NCBI RefSeq assembly: GCF_000372845.1
Contig: NZ_KB889963.1
Location: 620,001-684,000, forward strand
Direction: 5' to 3'
Source of the DNA: Methylocystis rosea SV97
GTDB lineage: Bacteria; Pseudomonadota; Alphaproteobacteria; Rhizobiales; Beijerinckiaceae
DNA: 64,000 bases
The number at the start of each line of letters is the position of its first letter. Position 1 is the first letter of the stretch. A model generated the notes under the pieces. That model searched no databases. It was not told where the DNA came from and saw nothing but the letters and a program-made list of their open reading frames with translations. Positions 49,740 to 59,616 of the stretch are shown here, piece by piece. A program made the position numbers and the translations under genes.

Positions 49740-49844
49740 GATGTCCTCTCCCTCAGCCTTTATGATTTCGTCGCCCGGCGGCGCGTCTTTTTTAGACTCT
49801 AGCATCTTATCGCAGCATTCGCGGCGCGTCTTAAGTCCTAGAGC

Positions 49845-49940
49845 GCTTCCCGATCACAGGGCATTACGCGGTCGATAAGAAATCGCTCACATTAAAATAG
49901 CGGAGCCGCTTCTTATCGAAAAAACCCGTCAACTTTCTCA
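49845..49940. repeat. Dispersed palindromic element between the exported protein and the TolC gene
   Basis: CGATAAGAA at 49873-49881 and its complement TTCTTATCG at 49910-49918 flank a 28-base centre in which CGCT pairs with AGCG. An AGAGCGCTTCCCGATCA stretch at 49849-49865, a word typical of Hyphomicrobiales intergenic palindromes, precedes it. No gene is present here. Confidence 0.55.
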
Positions 49941-49949
49941 AAACCTGTT

Positions 49950-51356
49950 CTAACGGTCGGGCGTCGTCGGATCGCCCCAGAGATCCTTAACCTGATCGAA
50001 GTGGATGGCAGGATCATAACCGCCGGGCGTAAGACCGAGCCAGCCCGAAGAAAGCCGCCCGAGCGAAGAGAGCATGGCATAGGAAGCGACGACGCGGTCC
50101 CGCTGCGCGAGGACGAGTCCGATGCGCGCGTTGAGCAGCTCCTGCTGCGCATTCAGGATTTCGAGCGTCGTTCGCTGACCGGCCTTGGCTTCTTCGCGCA
50201 CGCCGTAGAGCGCGCGCTCCGCGGCGGCGATCTGAGTTTGCGCCGCGGCGATCTGCGTTTTGGCCGCTTGCAGGGCGCCCCAATAGGCGCGTACCAGCGA
50301 CAGAACTTCGGCGCGCGCGACGTCGGCGTCGAGTCGGCGCTTTCCGGCGGTTTCCTTGGCTTGCCGCACGCGAGAGGACGTCAGGCCGCCCTCGTAAATC
50401 GGCACGCTGAGACGTCCGCCGACGCTGGCCCCGATGTTGCGGTTGCCGACGCCGACCGTGTCGGTCTGCGTGAAGACATCGCCGACGATCGACAATTTGG
50501 GCATGAAGTCCGCCTCGAGCGCCTTGATGTCGAGGTCGGCGGTGTCGGCGTCGTGCAGAGCGGCAAGAACGAAGGGATGTTCGCTCTGGGCGATGCGTTC
50601 CGCCTCTTCGCGCGACTTCGGCAGCAATCGGTCGATCGGCGCGCCCGGCGCGAGCTTCGTCGGCTCGACGCCGACCGTCTTGCGATAGACGCCGATGCTG
50701 GCGTCGAGCGCGGCGCGCGCGGCGCCGATGAGAGATTTGCCGCCCGCGAGCCGCGCTTCGGCCTGCGCGATGTCGGTCAGCGTGATCTGTCCATATGCGT
50801 AACGCTCGCGCGTCTGGCGCAATTGTTCCCTCAGGACGGCGACATTGCTTTCTTGGAGTTTGAGCGCCGCCGTGTCGCGCAAGACGTTCATATAAGCGGC
50901 GACCGCGTCAAATAAGACCTGTTGCTCGGTCAGGCGCAGTCGCTCGCGCCCGGCGAAGACGCCAGACTCCGCCGCGCGCGTTTCGTTTCGCGCCTTGAAG
51001 CCGTCGAAGATCGGCTGCTCGAACGTCAATTGGGCGGAGCGAGGAACGCTGCCGCCGTTTTGGATGCTCTTCGTGCGGGCTGTGTAGGTGGGGTCGTTGA
51101 GATCGACGTCGCGCTGTTGCGTGATGTAGCGGTTGCGCTGCACGCCGAGATAGCCGTCGGCGGAAACGCGCGGCCGCATGCCGGCTTGCGCCTGCGGCAC
51201 ATTCTCATCAATCGCGCGCAGCTCCGCCCTGCCGGCGTTAAGCTGCGGATTGGCGTCATAGGCGCGACGCATCGCGCCCATCAAGGTTTCGGCGTGGGAC
51301 GCGCCGCCGCTCAGAATGAAGCAGATCAGGACCGAGGCGACGCCGCGCACGCTCAC
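49950..51356 (-). CDS. TolC-family outer-membrane efflux protein
   Basis: Forms the outer-membrane duct of a tripartite pump. It has 468 residues from GTG 51356 (signal peptide VSVRGVASVLICFILSGGAS, then HA-ETL). Paired coiled-coil and beta repeats, e.g. AEARLAGGKSLIGAARAALDASI and AQTQIAAAERALYGVREEA, are typical of the TolC/OEP family. It closely follows the RND gene (2-base gap), with GCGGGGGC upstream. A longer start at 51404 would overlap the RND gene by 46 bases. More TolC-like than CzcC-like in length. Confidence 0.92.
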   Translation of the reverse strand: MSVRGVASVLICFILSGGASHAETLMGAMRRAYDANPQLNAGRAELRAIDENVPQAQAGMRPRVSADGYLGVQRNRYITQQRDVDLNDPTYTARTKSIQNGGSVPRSAQLTFEQPIFDGFKARNETRAAESGVFAGRERLRLTEQQVLFDAVAAYMNVLRDTAALKLQESNVAVLREQLRQTRERYAYGQITLTDIAQAEARLAGGKSLIGAARAALDASIGVYRKTVGVEPTKLAPGAPIDRLLPKSREEAERIAQSEHPFVLAALHDADTADLDIKALEADFMPKLSIVGDVFTQTDTVGVGNRNIGASVGGRLSVPIYEGGLTSSRVRQAKETAGKRRLDADVARAEVLSLVRAYWGALQAAKTQIAAAQTQIAAAERALYGVREEAKAGQRTTLEILNAQQELLNARIGLVLAQRDRVVASYAMLSSLGRLSSGWLGLTPGGYDPAIHFDQVKDLWGDPTTPDR

Positions 51357-51358
51357 GG

Positions 51359-54300
51359 TCAGCCCCCGCTTTGTTGCGCGGAAGCTGACTCTGGCGAGCG
51401 ACAAAAGAACGCGTAAAGGGCCGGCAGAACGACAAGAGTGAGAAGCGTGGCGCTGATCAGGCCGCCGATGACGACCGTCGCGATCGGCTTTTGCACTTCG
51501 GCGCCGGTGCTCGTGGCAAGCGCCATCGGCAGAAATCCGAGCGAGGCGACAAGGGCCGTCATCACGACAGGGCGCAGCCGCGTCATCGCGCCTTTGAAGA
51601 TCGCCTGGCGTTCAGCCATGCCGCCTGCGATCAACTGCGAAATATAGGTGCGCATGACGAGGCCGTTCAGCACAGCGACGCCCGAAAGGGCGATGAAGCC
51701 GACCGCGGCCGAGACCGACATCGGCATGCCGCGCAGCCACAGCGCGGCGACGCCGCCGGAAAGCGCCAGCGGCACCGCGGTGAACACCAGCAGCGCGTCG
51801 CGCGCCGAGCCGAGCGAGGAGTAGAGCAGCAGAAGAATGAGGAAAAAGCAGATCGGCACGACGAACATCAAACGCGCGCGCGCCGCCGCGAGATTCTCGA
51901 ACTGGCCGCCCCATGCAATCCAGTAGCCGGGCGGCAGGATAACTTTTGACTCGATTCTCGCCCGCGCCTCATCGACGACGGACGCGATGTCGCGGCCGCG
52001 CACATTGGCGGTGACCACGACGCGGCGATGGCCGTTCTCCCGCGAAATTTGGTTCTGCCCGTCCACAATTGAAAATTTCGCGACCTGCTTCAGCAGCACG
52101 ACCGGCGCGTTGTCGTTCGCCGATCCGGGAAGCGCGACGGGAATGGACTCCAACGCCTGCGCGTCCTCGCGCAAATTGTCCTGCAGCCGGACGACAATAG
52201 GGAAGCGGCGATCGCCCTCGAACACCACTCCAGCCCTTTGTCCGCCGATCGCCGCGCCGATCACGTCCTGCACGGCGGCGACGCTGAGGCCAAGCCGCGC
52301 GATCGCGCCCTTGTTGACGGCGACATCGAGAATCGGCAATCCGGCCACTTGTTCGACCTTGACGTCGCTCGCGCCCTTGATCGAATTGAGAATGCCGGCG
52401 ATTTGGTTGGCCGCCTTCAACATGACGTTAAAGTCTTCGCCAAACACTTTTACGGCGATGTCGCCGCGCACGCCGGCGAGCAATTCGTTGAAGCGCAATT
52501 GAATGGGCTGCGAGAACTCATAGGCGTTGCCCGGCAGTTGCGCGAGCCGCGCCTCCAATTTTTGAATCAGCGCCGCCTTGTCGAGGCCTGGGTTGGGCCA
52601 TTTGTCGCGCGGCTTCAACATGATGAACGTGTCGGTCAGGTTCGGCGGCATGGGATCGGTGGCGATCTCGGCCGTGCCGGTCTTGGAGAAGACATAGTCG
52701 ACTTCGGGAAAACTGCGTAGCGTGCTCTCGATCTCGAACTGCATCGCCTGCGACTGCGTCAGCGACGCGCTGGGAATTCGATTCGCCTGCATCGCGAGGT
52801 TCTTTTCGTCGAGCGTCGGCACGAACTCTTCGCCCAGCGTCAAGTAGAGAAGCGCCGCGAGGACGAAGGCGCCCGCGCCCAGCGCGATCGGCTTCAAAGG
52901 CGCAGCCATCGCCCATTTCAGAATGGGTTCATATGCGCGCTTGAGGGCGCTCACGACGACGTTTTCGGATTCGCGCACGCGACCTGAAAGCGCAATGGCG
53001 ATCATCGCCGGAAAGAACGTCAGCGACAGGACGAATTCAGAGGCGAGCGCCATGATGACGGTCATCGCCATCGGATGGAACATTTTGCCTTCGACCCCTG
53101 AAAAGGTCAGGATCGGCACATAGACGAGGATGATGATCGCCTGGCCGTAGACGGTCGGCCGCCGCATCTCGACCGCCGAGTCGATCACGGTCGTCAGCCG
53201 TTCTTCCAGCGTGAGCGCGCGGCCCAAGGCGCTCTGACGCTGCGAAAGACGGCGCAGGCAGTTCTCGGTGACAATGATGGCCCCGTCGGCGATCAAGCCG
53301 AAATCGAGCGCGCCGAGACTCATCAGATTGGCGCTGATCTTTCCGACATGCATGCCGATGCCCAGCAGCAGCATCGTCAGCGGTATGACCATCGCCGTCA
53401 CGAGCGCCGCGCGAAAATTGTCGAGCATGACAAAGAGCACGAGGATGACGAGCGCGGCGCCCTCAACAAGATTCAGGGCGACCGTTTTGATCGTGGCGTT
53501 GACGAGCACGGTGCGGTTCAAGATCGTGCGCACTTCGACGCCGGGCGGTAGCAGCCGCCGGATTTCGTTCATCTTCGCATTGACGGCGCTCGACACTTCA
53601 CGACTGTTTGCGCCGATCAGCATCAGCGCCGTGCCGATCACCACCTCTTCGCCGTTCATGCTGGCGCTGCCCACGCGCAGCTCGCGTCCGACGCCCACCT
53701 CCGCGATATCCTCGACGCGCACGGGGGTGCCGCCTCTCGTCGACACGACGACCTTGGCGATGTCGTCCATGGACTCGAGCCGCCCCGGACTGCGCACGAC
53801 GAGGCCCTCGCCATTGCGCTCGACGTAGCCTGCGCCGCGGCTGATGTTATTGCGCTCGATAATGCCCGCGAGATCGGCGAAGGACAGTCCGAGAGCGAAG
53901 ATTTTCGCGGGGTCGGGCTGAACGTGATATTCCTTGACGTAGCCGCCAAGCGAGTCGACGCCGGCGACTCCGGGCACGGTGCGCAACAACGGCCTGATGA
54001 TCCAATCTTGCACCGTTCGCAGATAGGCGGTCATTTCGACCAAGTTGCGAAGTCTCTGCCCCTCCGGCGTCAGATAATCGCCATTGCTCTGCCAGCCTGG
54101 CTTTCCGTCCGGCGCCGGTTCGTCCCCGCCTCGCGGCGCGTAGGCGACGGACCACATGTAGATCTCTGACAGCCCGGTGGCGACCGGGCCCATATGCGAC
54201 TCTACGGCGGGTGGAAAATACTCCTTGGCGAGCGTGAGGCGTTCACCGACCTGTTGGCGGGCGAAATAAATATCGACGCTGTCGCCGAAGACGGCGGTCA

Positions 54301-54577
54301 CCTGGGCGAAGCCGTTGCGGGAAAGCGAGCGGGTATATTCGAGCCCAGGTATTCCCGCGATGGCGTTCTCGATCGGATAGGTGACCTGTTTTTCGATCTC
54401 GAAGGCGGAAAGCGCCGGTCCGAAGGCGTTGATCTGAACCTGGTTATTCGTGATGTCCGGCACCGCGTCGATCGGCAATCGCATCAGCGACCAGACGCCA
54501 AGCGGCACGGCGAACGCCGTCAGCAACACCACGAGCCACCGGCTTCGGACCGATAAGGCGATGAGATTTTTGATCAT
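51359..54577 (-). CDS. CzcA-like heavy-metal efflux RND transporter
   Basis: Proton-driven inner-membrane RND pump of the HME type. It has 1072 residues from ATG 54577; a TTG start 3 codons earlier is possible. RLPIDAVPDITNNQVQINAF is the family N-terminus. ALDFGLIADGAIIVTENCLR in TM4 carries the DxxxxD-like acidic residues. The usual two periplasmic loops and 12 helices are present. Substrate ion (Zn, Co, Cd, Cu or Ni) cannot be read. Middle gene of the minus-strand trio. Confidence 0.93.
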   Translation of the reverse strand: MIKNLIALSVRSRWLVVLLTAFAVPLGVWSLMRLPIDAVPDITNNQVQINAFGPALSAFEIEKQVTYPIENAIAGIPGLEYTRSLSRNGFAQVTAVFGDSVDIYFARQQVGERLTLAKEYFPPAVESHMGPVATGLSEIYMWSVAYAPRGGDEPAPDGKPGWQSNGDYLTPEGQRLRNLVEMTAYLRTVQDWIIRPLLRTVPGVAGVDSLGGYVKEYHVQPDPAKIFALGLSFADLAGIIERNNISRGAGYVERNGEGLVVRSPGRLESMDDIAKVVVSTRGGTPVRVEDIAEVGVGRELRVGSASMNGEEVVIGTALMLIGANSREVSSAVNAKMNEIRRLLPPGVEVRTILNRTVLVNATIKTVALNLVEGAALVILVLFVMLDNFRAALVTAMVIPLTMLLLGIGMHVGKISANLMSLGALDFGLIADGAIIVTENCLRRLSQRQSALGRALTLEERLTTVIDSAVEMRRPTVYGQAIIILVYVPILTFSGVEGKMFHPMAMTVIMALASEFVLSLTFFPAMIAIALSGRVRESENVVVSALKRAYEPILKWAMAAPLKPIALGAGAFVLAALLYLTLGEEFVPTLDEKNLAMQANRIPSASLTQSQAMQFEIESTLRSFPEVDYVFSKTGTAEIATDPMPPNLTDTFIMLKPRDKWPNPGLDKAALIQKLEARLAQLPGNAYEFSQPIQLRFNELLAGVRGDIAVKVFGEDFNVMLKAANQIAGILNSIKGASDVKVEQVAGLPILDVAVNKGAIARLGLSVAAVQDVIGAAIGGQRAGVVFEGDRRFPIVVRLQDNLREDAQALESIPVALPGSANDNAPVVLLKQVAKFSIVDGQNQISRENGHRRVVVTANVRGRDIASVVDEARARIESKVILPPGYWIAWGGQFENLAAARARLMFVVPICFFLILLLLYSSLGSARDALLVFTAVPLALSGGVAALWLRGMPMSVSAAVGFIALSGVAVLNGLVMRTYISQLIAGGMAERQAIFKGAMTRLRPVVMTALVASLGFLPMALATSTGAEVQKPIATVVIGGLISATLLTLVVLPALYAFFCRSPESASAQQSGG

Positions 54578-54656
54578 CGACGGCAACTGGCGGTCGAAGG
54601 CGCTACTGCGGCGCCCAGTCGCAGCGTCGTGGAGAAAAACAGGCCGCCGGCGCGCA

Positions 54657-55856
54657 TCATTCCTCCGGAATGCTTTGCTTGCCGAGCTCCGCCTTCAGCA
54701 GAAAGGCATTGGAGACGGCGATCTCCTCTCCCGCGCTCAGGCCGGAAACGACTTCGACCGAGTCATCATCGCCACGTCCCAACTCGATTTCGCGCTTGAT
54801 AAAGCCAGCGGAAGTCCGAACGAAGACATTGGGTTTGCCGTCGACGATCATCACCGCGGAGCGTGGAATCTCGAGTTTCACCTGGGTCTCCTTGAGCGAG
54901 ATATCCGCTTCCAGCAGGCTGCCCGGCCGCAGCGCGAAATCGGGGTTCGCAAAGCGCGCCAGGACTTGGCCTGAACGCGTCTCGCGCGTGATCAGCGCGT
55001 TGACATAAGTGATCTTGCCTTCGAACCCGCGACCTTCCGCGTTTTGCAGCCGAACCTCCTGGCCCTCGCGCAACAGGCCGAGATCGGCGGCGGGCACCGC
55101 AAGTTCGACCTCTACGACAGAGAGATCCGCGATGACGTAGAGTTCCTTCGCCTGACCTTCCCCGCCGACGGGCTGGCCGACGCTGACCAGACGCTCGATG
55201 ACGCGCCCGGAGATCGGCGCGTGGATCTCCTTGCGGCGAAGGTCCGCAATCGCCTGGGAGGGCAGGGCGGAGATCTCCTGCTCGCTCATGTCCAGCGCAG
55301 CGAGTTTCTGCCGTGCAAGATCGAGCTTCACTTTGGCTTCCATGAAGACCGCTTTTGCCTTCAGAAACAGCTGCTCCGCAGTGATTTTCTTCTCGAACAG
55401 TCCTTTTTCGCGTTGAAAAAGCACGTTCTGCAGATCGAAATTCGCCGTTGCGGCGAGATACTCGCTTTTTGCTTCGGCCACTTCGCGGGAGTCGATAATC
55501 GCGATGGTTTCGCCGCGCGCGACCTGGTCTCCAAGACGCTTGCGCATCTCTTCGACGACGCCTGAGACCTTTGCCGCGACGCGCGCGATTCTGTCCGGAT
55601 CGGGCTTGACGGCGGCAGGCGCCGTGATCCGCCGCGTAATCACGCCAGGGCCGACCGTCGCCATCGCGATCTTGGACGTTTCGATCTGAGCGGCGGAAAG
55701 CCGGACTTCGCCGTCGGCGGACTCGGGCGGAATCGTCTCGCTTTGGCGGTCAGGCGCAACGCGGCTGCGCATGGCGCCAAAGAGCGACGGCAGCGCGGCG
55801 CCAATCGCCAGGCTCGCGAGAACGGCAAGAACCAGAACGGACCTATAACGGGTCAT
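54657..55856 (-). CDS. CzcB-like periplasmic adaptor (membrane-fusion protein)
   Basis: Links the RND pump to the outer-membrane duct. It has 399 residues from ATG 55856 (MTRYRSVLVLAVLASLAIGA signal anchor). A lipoyl half (VAAKVSGVVEEMRKRLGDQV), a helical hairpin (about 130-190) and a beta-barrel plus membrane-proximal domain follow. No His-rich metal-binding tail is visible, unlike canonical CzcB. The longer frame upstream lacks conservation. First gene of the operon; about 80 bases to the RND gene. Confidence 0.9.
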   Translation of the reverse strand: MTRYRSVLVLAVLASLAIGAALPSLFGAMRSRVAPDRQSETIPPESADGEVRLSAAQIETSKIAMATVGPGVITRRITAPAAVKPDPDRIARVAAKVSGVVEEMRKRLGDQVARGETIAIIDSREVAEAKSEYLAATANFDLQNVLFQREKGLFEKKITAEQLFLKAKAVFMEAKVKLDLARQKLAALDMSEQEISALPSQAIADLRRKEIHAPISGRVIERLVSVGQPVGGEGQAKELYVIADLSVVEVELAVPAADLGLLREGQEVRLQNAEGRGFEGKITYVNALITRETRSGQVLARFANPDFALRPGSLLEADISLKETQVKLEIPRSAVMIVDGKPNVFVRTSAGFIKREIELGRGDDDSVEVVSGLSAGEEIAVSNAFLLKAELGKQSIPEE

Positions 55857-56045
55857 AATCGCGAAGTCAGCTCCGTCACGAGCGGTCTGCAGGGCGTAGC
55901 ATTGGCGCGCCGCTCGAGCCATGGGCCGCCGCGGCGCGAGAGGGGGATATCGCGCGTTCGGCGTTGATTCATTTTTCTTTAAAGGAGTTGGCTGGCCCGG
56001 TCCATGCGGCGGCTCGCGGCTGTTTCGCACATGCCGCAGTTTTCA

Positions 56046-56076
56046 AAAAGAAAAGCCCGGCCAAAAGGCCGGGCTT
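56046..56076 (-). terminator. Rho-independent terminator of the second porin
   Basis: Read on the minus strand: AAGCCCGGCC-TTTT-GGCCGGGCTT followed by TTCTTTTT. Perfect 10-bp stem with a U-rich tail, 34 bases after the porin stop. Confidence 0.92.
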
Positions 56077-56110
56077 CTATTTTCGTGGAGTTTGCCGCTT
56101 TGCCGTTGGC

Positions 56111-57055
56111 TCAGTATTTGGCGAGCACCGGGGCCGACGGCGCGCTGAACCAGTTCAGCCGATAGTTGAGGCCGACGCGCGCCACATGGAAGCGTGTCTG
56201 AACGCTCGTCGTCGCGCTGTTGAAGAACGGCGCAGATGCCGAGCCGAAAATCGTCGAAAACGTCGTCGTGCCCAGACCGAAGGTCGTCAAGGTCGTGCGG
56301 CCGAGGTCGACATAGTCATATTCCAGCTTGAACGACCAGTTTGGGAACATCAGCGGCGCATATTCGAAACCGCCGCCGACGGTCCAGCCGGTCTTGACGT
56401 TGTTGTACGACGCGCGGCCGAAGGCGCCGGAGCTGATGCTGTTGGGCGCAAAGAAGAAGCCCTGAACCCCCCTTACCGAGCCATAGTCAAAGTTGGTTCC
56501 GGCTTGGCCGTAAGCGAAGCCGCCGGTGGCGTAGAACATCAGGTTCGGCATCAGCGGCGCGACGCCGACGCGCCCGCGAACCGTGCCCCACCAATCGACA
56601 TGGCTGTTGAAGGAGCCAGCGCCTGCATAAGCACTCGACAGCACGACTCCGACTGGAGCGGCTGGCGTCGTCACGCCCGGACCCCAGCCGCTGTTGGTGG
56701 TCTGAATTCCGGCGCCTTGGAAGTCCGTCTCCACTCCGACGATCAACCAGGGATTGAACTGATAATTGTAGCCAATCTGGCCGCCGCCGATCACGCCGCT
56801 GAGGTTGGTCTGCCGCTGCCAAGCCACGCCGCCGAAGATTGGAGTTCCCAGCGCAGAGTGAATGTTCTCGCGGGTCCACTGCTTGTCGGCGTTGCCGAAT
56901 GCGCCGCCGATGTTGACGCCGCCGTAGATGCCCGTCCAAGTGAACGGCGGCGGCATGAATGGCGGGGGACCCTTATAATGCGGAAGGTCGGCAGCGAGCG
57001 CGGATCCGGCGGCGAGCGCTAGCGCGAGGCCGGCGGCGACAGGCAATTTGGTCAT
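56111..57055 (-). CDS. Omp25/Omp31-like outer-membrane porin
   Basis: It has 314 residues. A signal peptide ends SALA-ADL, then PHYKGPPPFMPPPFTWTGIY and GGVNIGGAFG, the family opening. DWWGTVRGRVG, ATGGFAYG and WTVGGGFEYA are conserved strands. It ends with the usual short strand before the C-terminus (LNYRLNW...LAKY). Closely related to the first half of the fusion porin at 905-2608 (matching GYNYQFNPWL and TVRGRVG motifs). Probably an abundant surface protein. Confidence 0.92.
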   Translation of the reverse strand: MTKLPVAAGLALALAAGSALAADLPHYKGPPPFMPPPFTWTGIYGGVNIGGAFGNADKQWTRENIHSALGTPIFGGVAWQRQTNLSGVIGGGQIGYNYQFNPWLIVGVETDFQGAGIQTTNSGWGPGVTTPAAPVGVVLSSAYAGAGSFNSHVDWWGTVRGRVGVAPLMPNLMFYATGGFAYGQAGTNFDYGSVRGVQGFFFAPNSISSGAFGRASYNNVKTGWTVGGGFEYAPLMFPNWSFKLEYDYVDLGRTTLTTFGLGTTTFSTIFGSASAPFFNSATTSVQTRFHVARVGLNYRLNWFSAPSAPVLAKY

Positions 57056-57270
57056 GAGTGACCCCCTCTACAGTAAATTTCAGTTCCTGCGGCCCCTAAG
57101 ATCGCCGCTTCTGCGACAATGCGCCGATACGTTCAGGATTACGTTGGAACCATTTCAAAGGTCAATCAAAACGCTGCGGTTTTAGACGTTCACAGGCGCG
57201 TTTCCTAAAGGACGTGACCAATATGCAACAGCGAAAGATTCGATTTCGCCACGTCTTCACGCGCGCATTT

Positions 57271-58581
57271 TTATGAATCGCCGCGCTCTCTGCGCAATCG
57301 ATCCCAGTAGTCGATGCGTTTGGCGATCTCGCGCTCGAATCCGCGCTCGACCGGTCTGTAGAACTTCTGCCGCGAGAGCGAGTCTGGCCAGTAGTTCTGG
57401 CCCGAGAAGGCCTCAGGCGAATCATGGTCATATTCGTAGTTCGCGCCATAGCCCTCTTCGCGCATCATTTTCGTCGGCGCGTTGAGGATGACCTTCGGCG
57501 GCATCAGGGAGCCCTTCTCCTCCGCGATGCGCTGCGCGCGCTTGAAGGCGACATAGGCGGCGTTGGATTTGGGCGCGGTCGCCACATAGATCACCGCCTG
57601 CGCCAGCGCGAGTTCACCCTCGGGGCTGCCGAGGAAATCATAGGCGTCCTTGGCGGCGTTGGCGACGACGAGCGCTTGCGGATCGGCCAAGCCGATGTCT
57701 TCGACCGCCATGCGCACGATGCGGCGTGCGAGAAACAGCGGATCCTCGCCGGCGGCGAGCATGCGCGCGAGATAGTAGAGCGCGGCGTCGGGATCCGAAC
57801 CGCGGACGCATTTGTGCAATGCGCTGATGAGATTGTAGTGGCCTTCCTGCGCCTTGTCGTAGATCGGCGCGCGGCGCTGCACGATGTCGACGAGCCCCGT
57901 CCGATCGAAGATCTCGCCGGGCTTTGCGGCGCGCCAGATTTCCTCGGCGAGCGTCAAGGCCGCGCGGCCATCGCCGTCGGCCATGCCGACAAGCGCTTCG
58001 CGCGCGTCGGGTTCGAGCGGCAATGGTTTGGCTTCGGCGTTTTCGGCGCGTTTGAGCAGCTGTTCGATCGCCGCTTCATCGAGCGCCTTGAAGGTCATCA
58101 CGCGGGCGCGCGAGAGCAGCGCGGCGTTGAGTTCAAAGGAGGGGTTTTCGGTCGTCGCGCCGATGAGCGTGATCGTGCCGTCTTCCATCACCGGCAGGAA
58201 GGAATCCTGTTGCGCGCGATTGAAGCGGTGAATCTCGTCGACGAAGAGCAGGGTCCCCTGGCCGGCCGCGCGTCTGGCGCGCGCCGCCTCGAATGTCTTC
58301 TTCAGATCGGCGACGCCGGAAAAGATCGCCGAAATCTGCACGAAGGCGAGCTTGGTTTCATGCGCGAGAAGCCGCGCGACCGTGGTTTTGCCGGTGCCCG
58401 GCGGCCCCCAGAAGATGAGCGAACCGAGCGCGCCGGCGCGGGTGAGCCGCGTCAGCGCGCCTTCGGATCCAAGCAGATGATCCTGTCCCGCCACCTCATC
58501 GAGACGCGTCGGCCGCAGCCTGTCGGCGAGCGGACGCGGCGCGTCGTCTTCAAGCTTCGCGGCTTGGAACAGATCGGACAT
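57271..58581 (-). CDS. rarA: Replication-associated recombination protein RarA (MgsA)
   Basis: AAA+ ATPase related to clamp loaders, acting at stalled forks. It has 436 residues from ATG 58581. Walker A WGPPGTGKTT, Walker B LFVDEIHRFNR, the sensor GATTENPSF and the C-terminal oligomerisation part (PSCD-type, GYGANYEYDHD) are present. Full length. A GTG two codons upstream is possible. Confidence 0.95.
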   Translation of the reverse strand: MSDLFQAAKLEDDAPRPLADRLRPTRLDEVAGQDHLLGSEGALTRLTRAGALGSLIFWGPPGTGKTTVARLLAHETKLAFVQISAIFSGVADLKKTFEAARARRAAGQGTLLFVDEIHRFNRAQQDSFLPVMEDGTITLIGATTENPSFELNAALLSRARVMTFKALDEAAIEQLLKRAENAEAKPLPLEPDAREALVGMADGDGRAALTLAEEIWRAAKPGEIFDRTGLVDIVQRRAPIYDKAQEGHYNLISALHKCVRGSDPDAALYYLARMLAAGEDPLFLARRIVRMAVEDIGLADPQALVVANAAKDAYDFLGSPEGELALAQAVIYVATAPKSNAAYVAFKRAQRIAEEKGSLMPPKVILNAPTKMMREEGYGANYEYDHDSPEAFSGQNYWPDSLSRQKFYRPVERGFEREIAKRIDYWDRLRRERGDS

Positions 58582-58752
58582 GGTCACTGATTAACATAGC
58601 GGGGCGGCTCGCTTGCGAGAATCTCTGGCGCCGAAGAAAAGGGCGCGCGTCGCAAACGTGGAGGAACGCGCGCCGTGGCGGCCGGGACGCTCCCAGCCCC
58701 GAGTTTGATGAAGACTGTCCTGATCAGATTCTCGACTACTGAAGCGGAGCCG

Positions 58753-58767
58753 TTAACCCTCGATTAA
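58753..58767. promoter_or_regulatory. Candidate CtrA-binding box upstream of the orphan ParA gene
   Basis: TTAACCCTCGATTAA, followed by CC: a perfect TTAA-N7-TTAA that is also a direct TTAACC repeat, 108 bases before the ParA-like start and 172 bases before rarA. Matches the known CtrA consensus; binding is inference. Confidence 0.55.
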
Positions 58768-58874
58768 CCTTGCCGCAAGTATTACGATTCAGTGAATGAA
58801 TTTCGGGCCGGGATCTCATTCGTTAAGCTTCGCGTGCACAGCGTCGATATCAACCAAAAACTGGACCGTCGCAC

Positions 58875-59558
58875 ATGCGCAAAATCGCTTTCGTCACCCA
58901 GAAGGGCGGCGCCGGCAAGAGCACGCTCGCCAGCAGCGTCGCCGTCGCCGCGCGCCAGGCTGGGGAACGCGTATTCATCATTGATCTCGACCCGCTGCAA
59001 ACACTGGTCAAATGGTCGCGCGCGCGCAGGGCCGCCGACATTCCGGTCGAACATGTGCCGCCGGCGAAGCTGAGCAAGGCGCTTGCCGCGCTCGCGGCAA
59101 AGGGCGTGACGCTCGCCATTATCGATGCGCCAGGCCAGGAGGGCGACTATCTTTCGGCGGCCGTGCGCGTCGCGGATCTTTGCGTCATTCCGGCGCGCCC
59201 CAACGCCTTCGATCTGTGGGCGTCGGAAGCAACTCGCATGCGCGTGAAGGAGAAAGGCAAGGATTACGCCTTTCTGCTCAACCAATGTCCGCCCGCGCAA
59301 CAGAGCGCGCGCGTCGAACTCGGGGCCAAGGCGCTGCAGGAGATGGGGGGCCTTCTCGCGCCGCTCGTTTCATCGCGCGTCGATTATCAGGAAGCGGCGA
59401 GGCTCGGGCGAGGGGTCGGCGAATATAACCCCGACGGCGTCGCGGCCGAGGAGATGCGGGAGCTCTGGGCCTCGATCAAGCGCAGATTGAAAAAGCCCGC
59501 GAACGCGTCCAAGACGGCGTCAGCGAAGCCGACGAAGGCGATCAGGAACGCCGCCTGA
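58875..59558 (+). CDS. Orphan ParA/MinD-type ATPase
   Basis: Deviant Walker-A ATPase of 227 residues: KIAFVTQKGGAGKSTLASSV (P loop at about 9-17), IIDLDPLQTLVKWS and APGQEG are the second and third motifs. It lacks a neighbouring ParB or chemotaxis gene, so its cargo is unknown. The C-terminal 25 residues are a Lys/Ala-rich tail that could bind DNA or membrane. Similar orphan ParAs position plasmids, chemoreceptors or carboxysome-like cargo. A CtrA-like box upstream hints at cell-cycle timing. Confidence 0.9.
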   Translation: MRKIAFVTQKGGAGKSTLASSVAVAARQAGERVFIIDLDPLQTLVKWSRARRAADIPVEHVPPAKLSKALAALAAKGVTLAIIDAPGQEGDYLSAAVRVADLCVIPARPNAFDLWASEATRMRVKEKGKDYAFLLNQCPPAQQSARVELGAKALQEMGGLLAPLVSSRVDYQEAARLGRGVGEYNPDGVAAEEMRELWASIKRRLKKPANASKTASAKPTKAIRNAA

Positions 59559-59616
59559 TCGTCATCGAAGAGAAGCGCGCGAGAGAACCGCGCCGCGCAT
59601 GATCGGGGCGCTTGCG

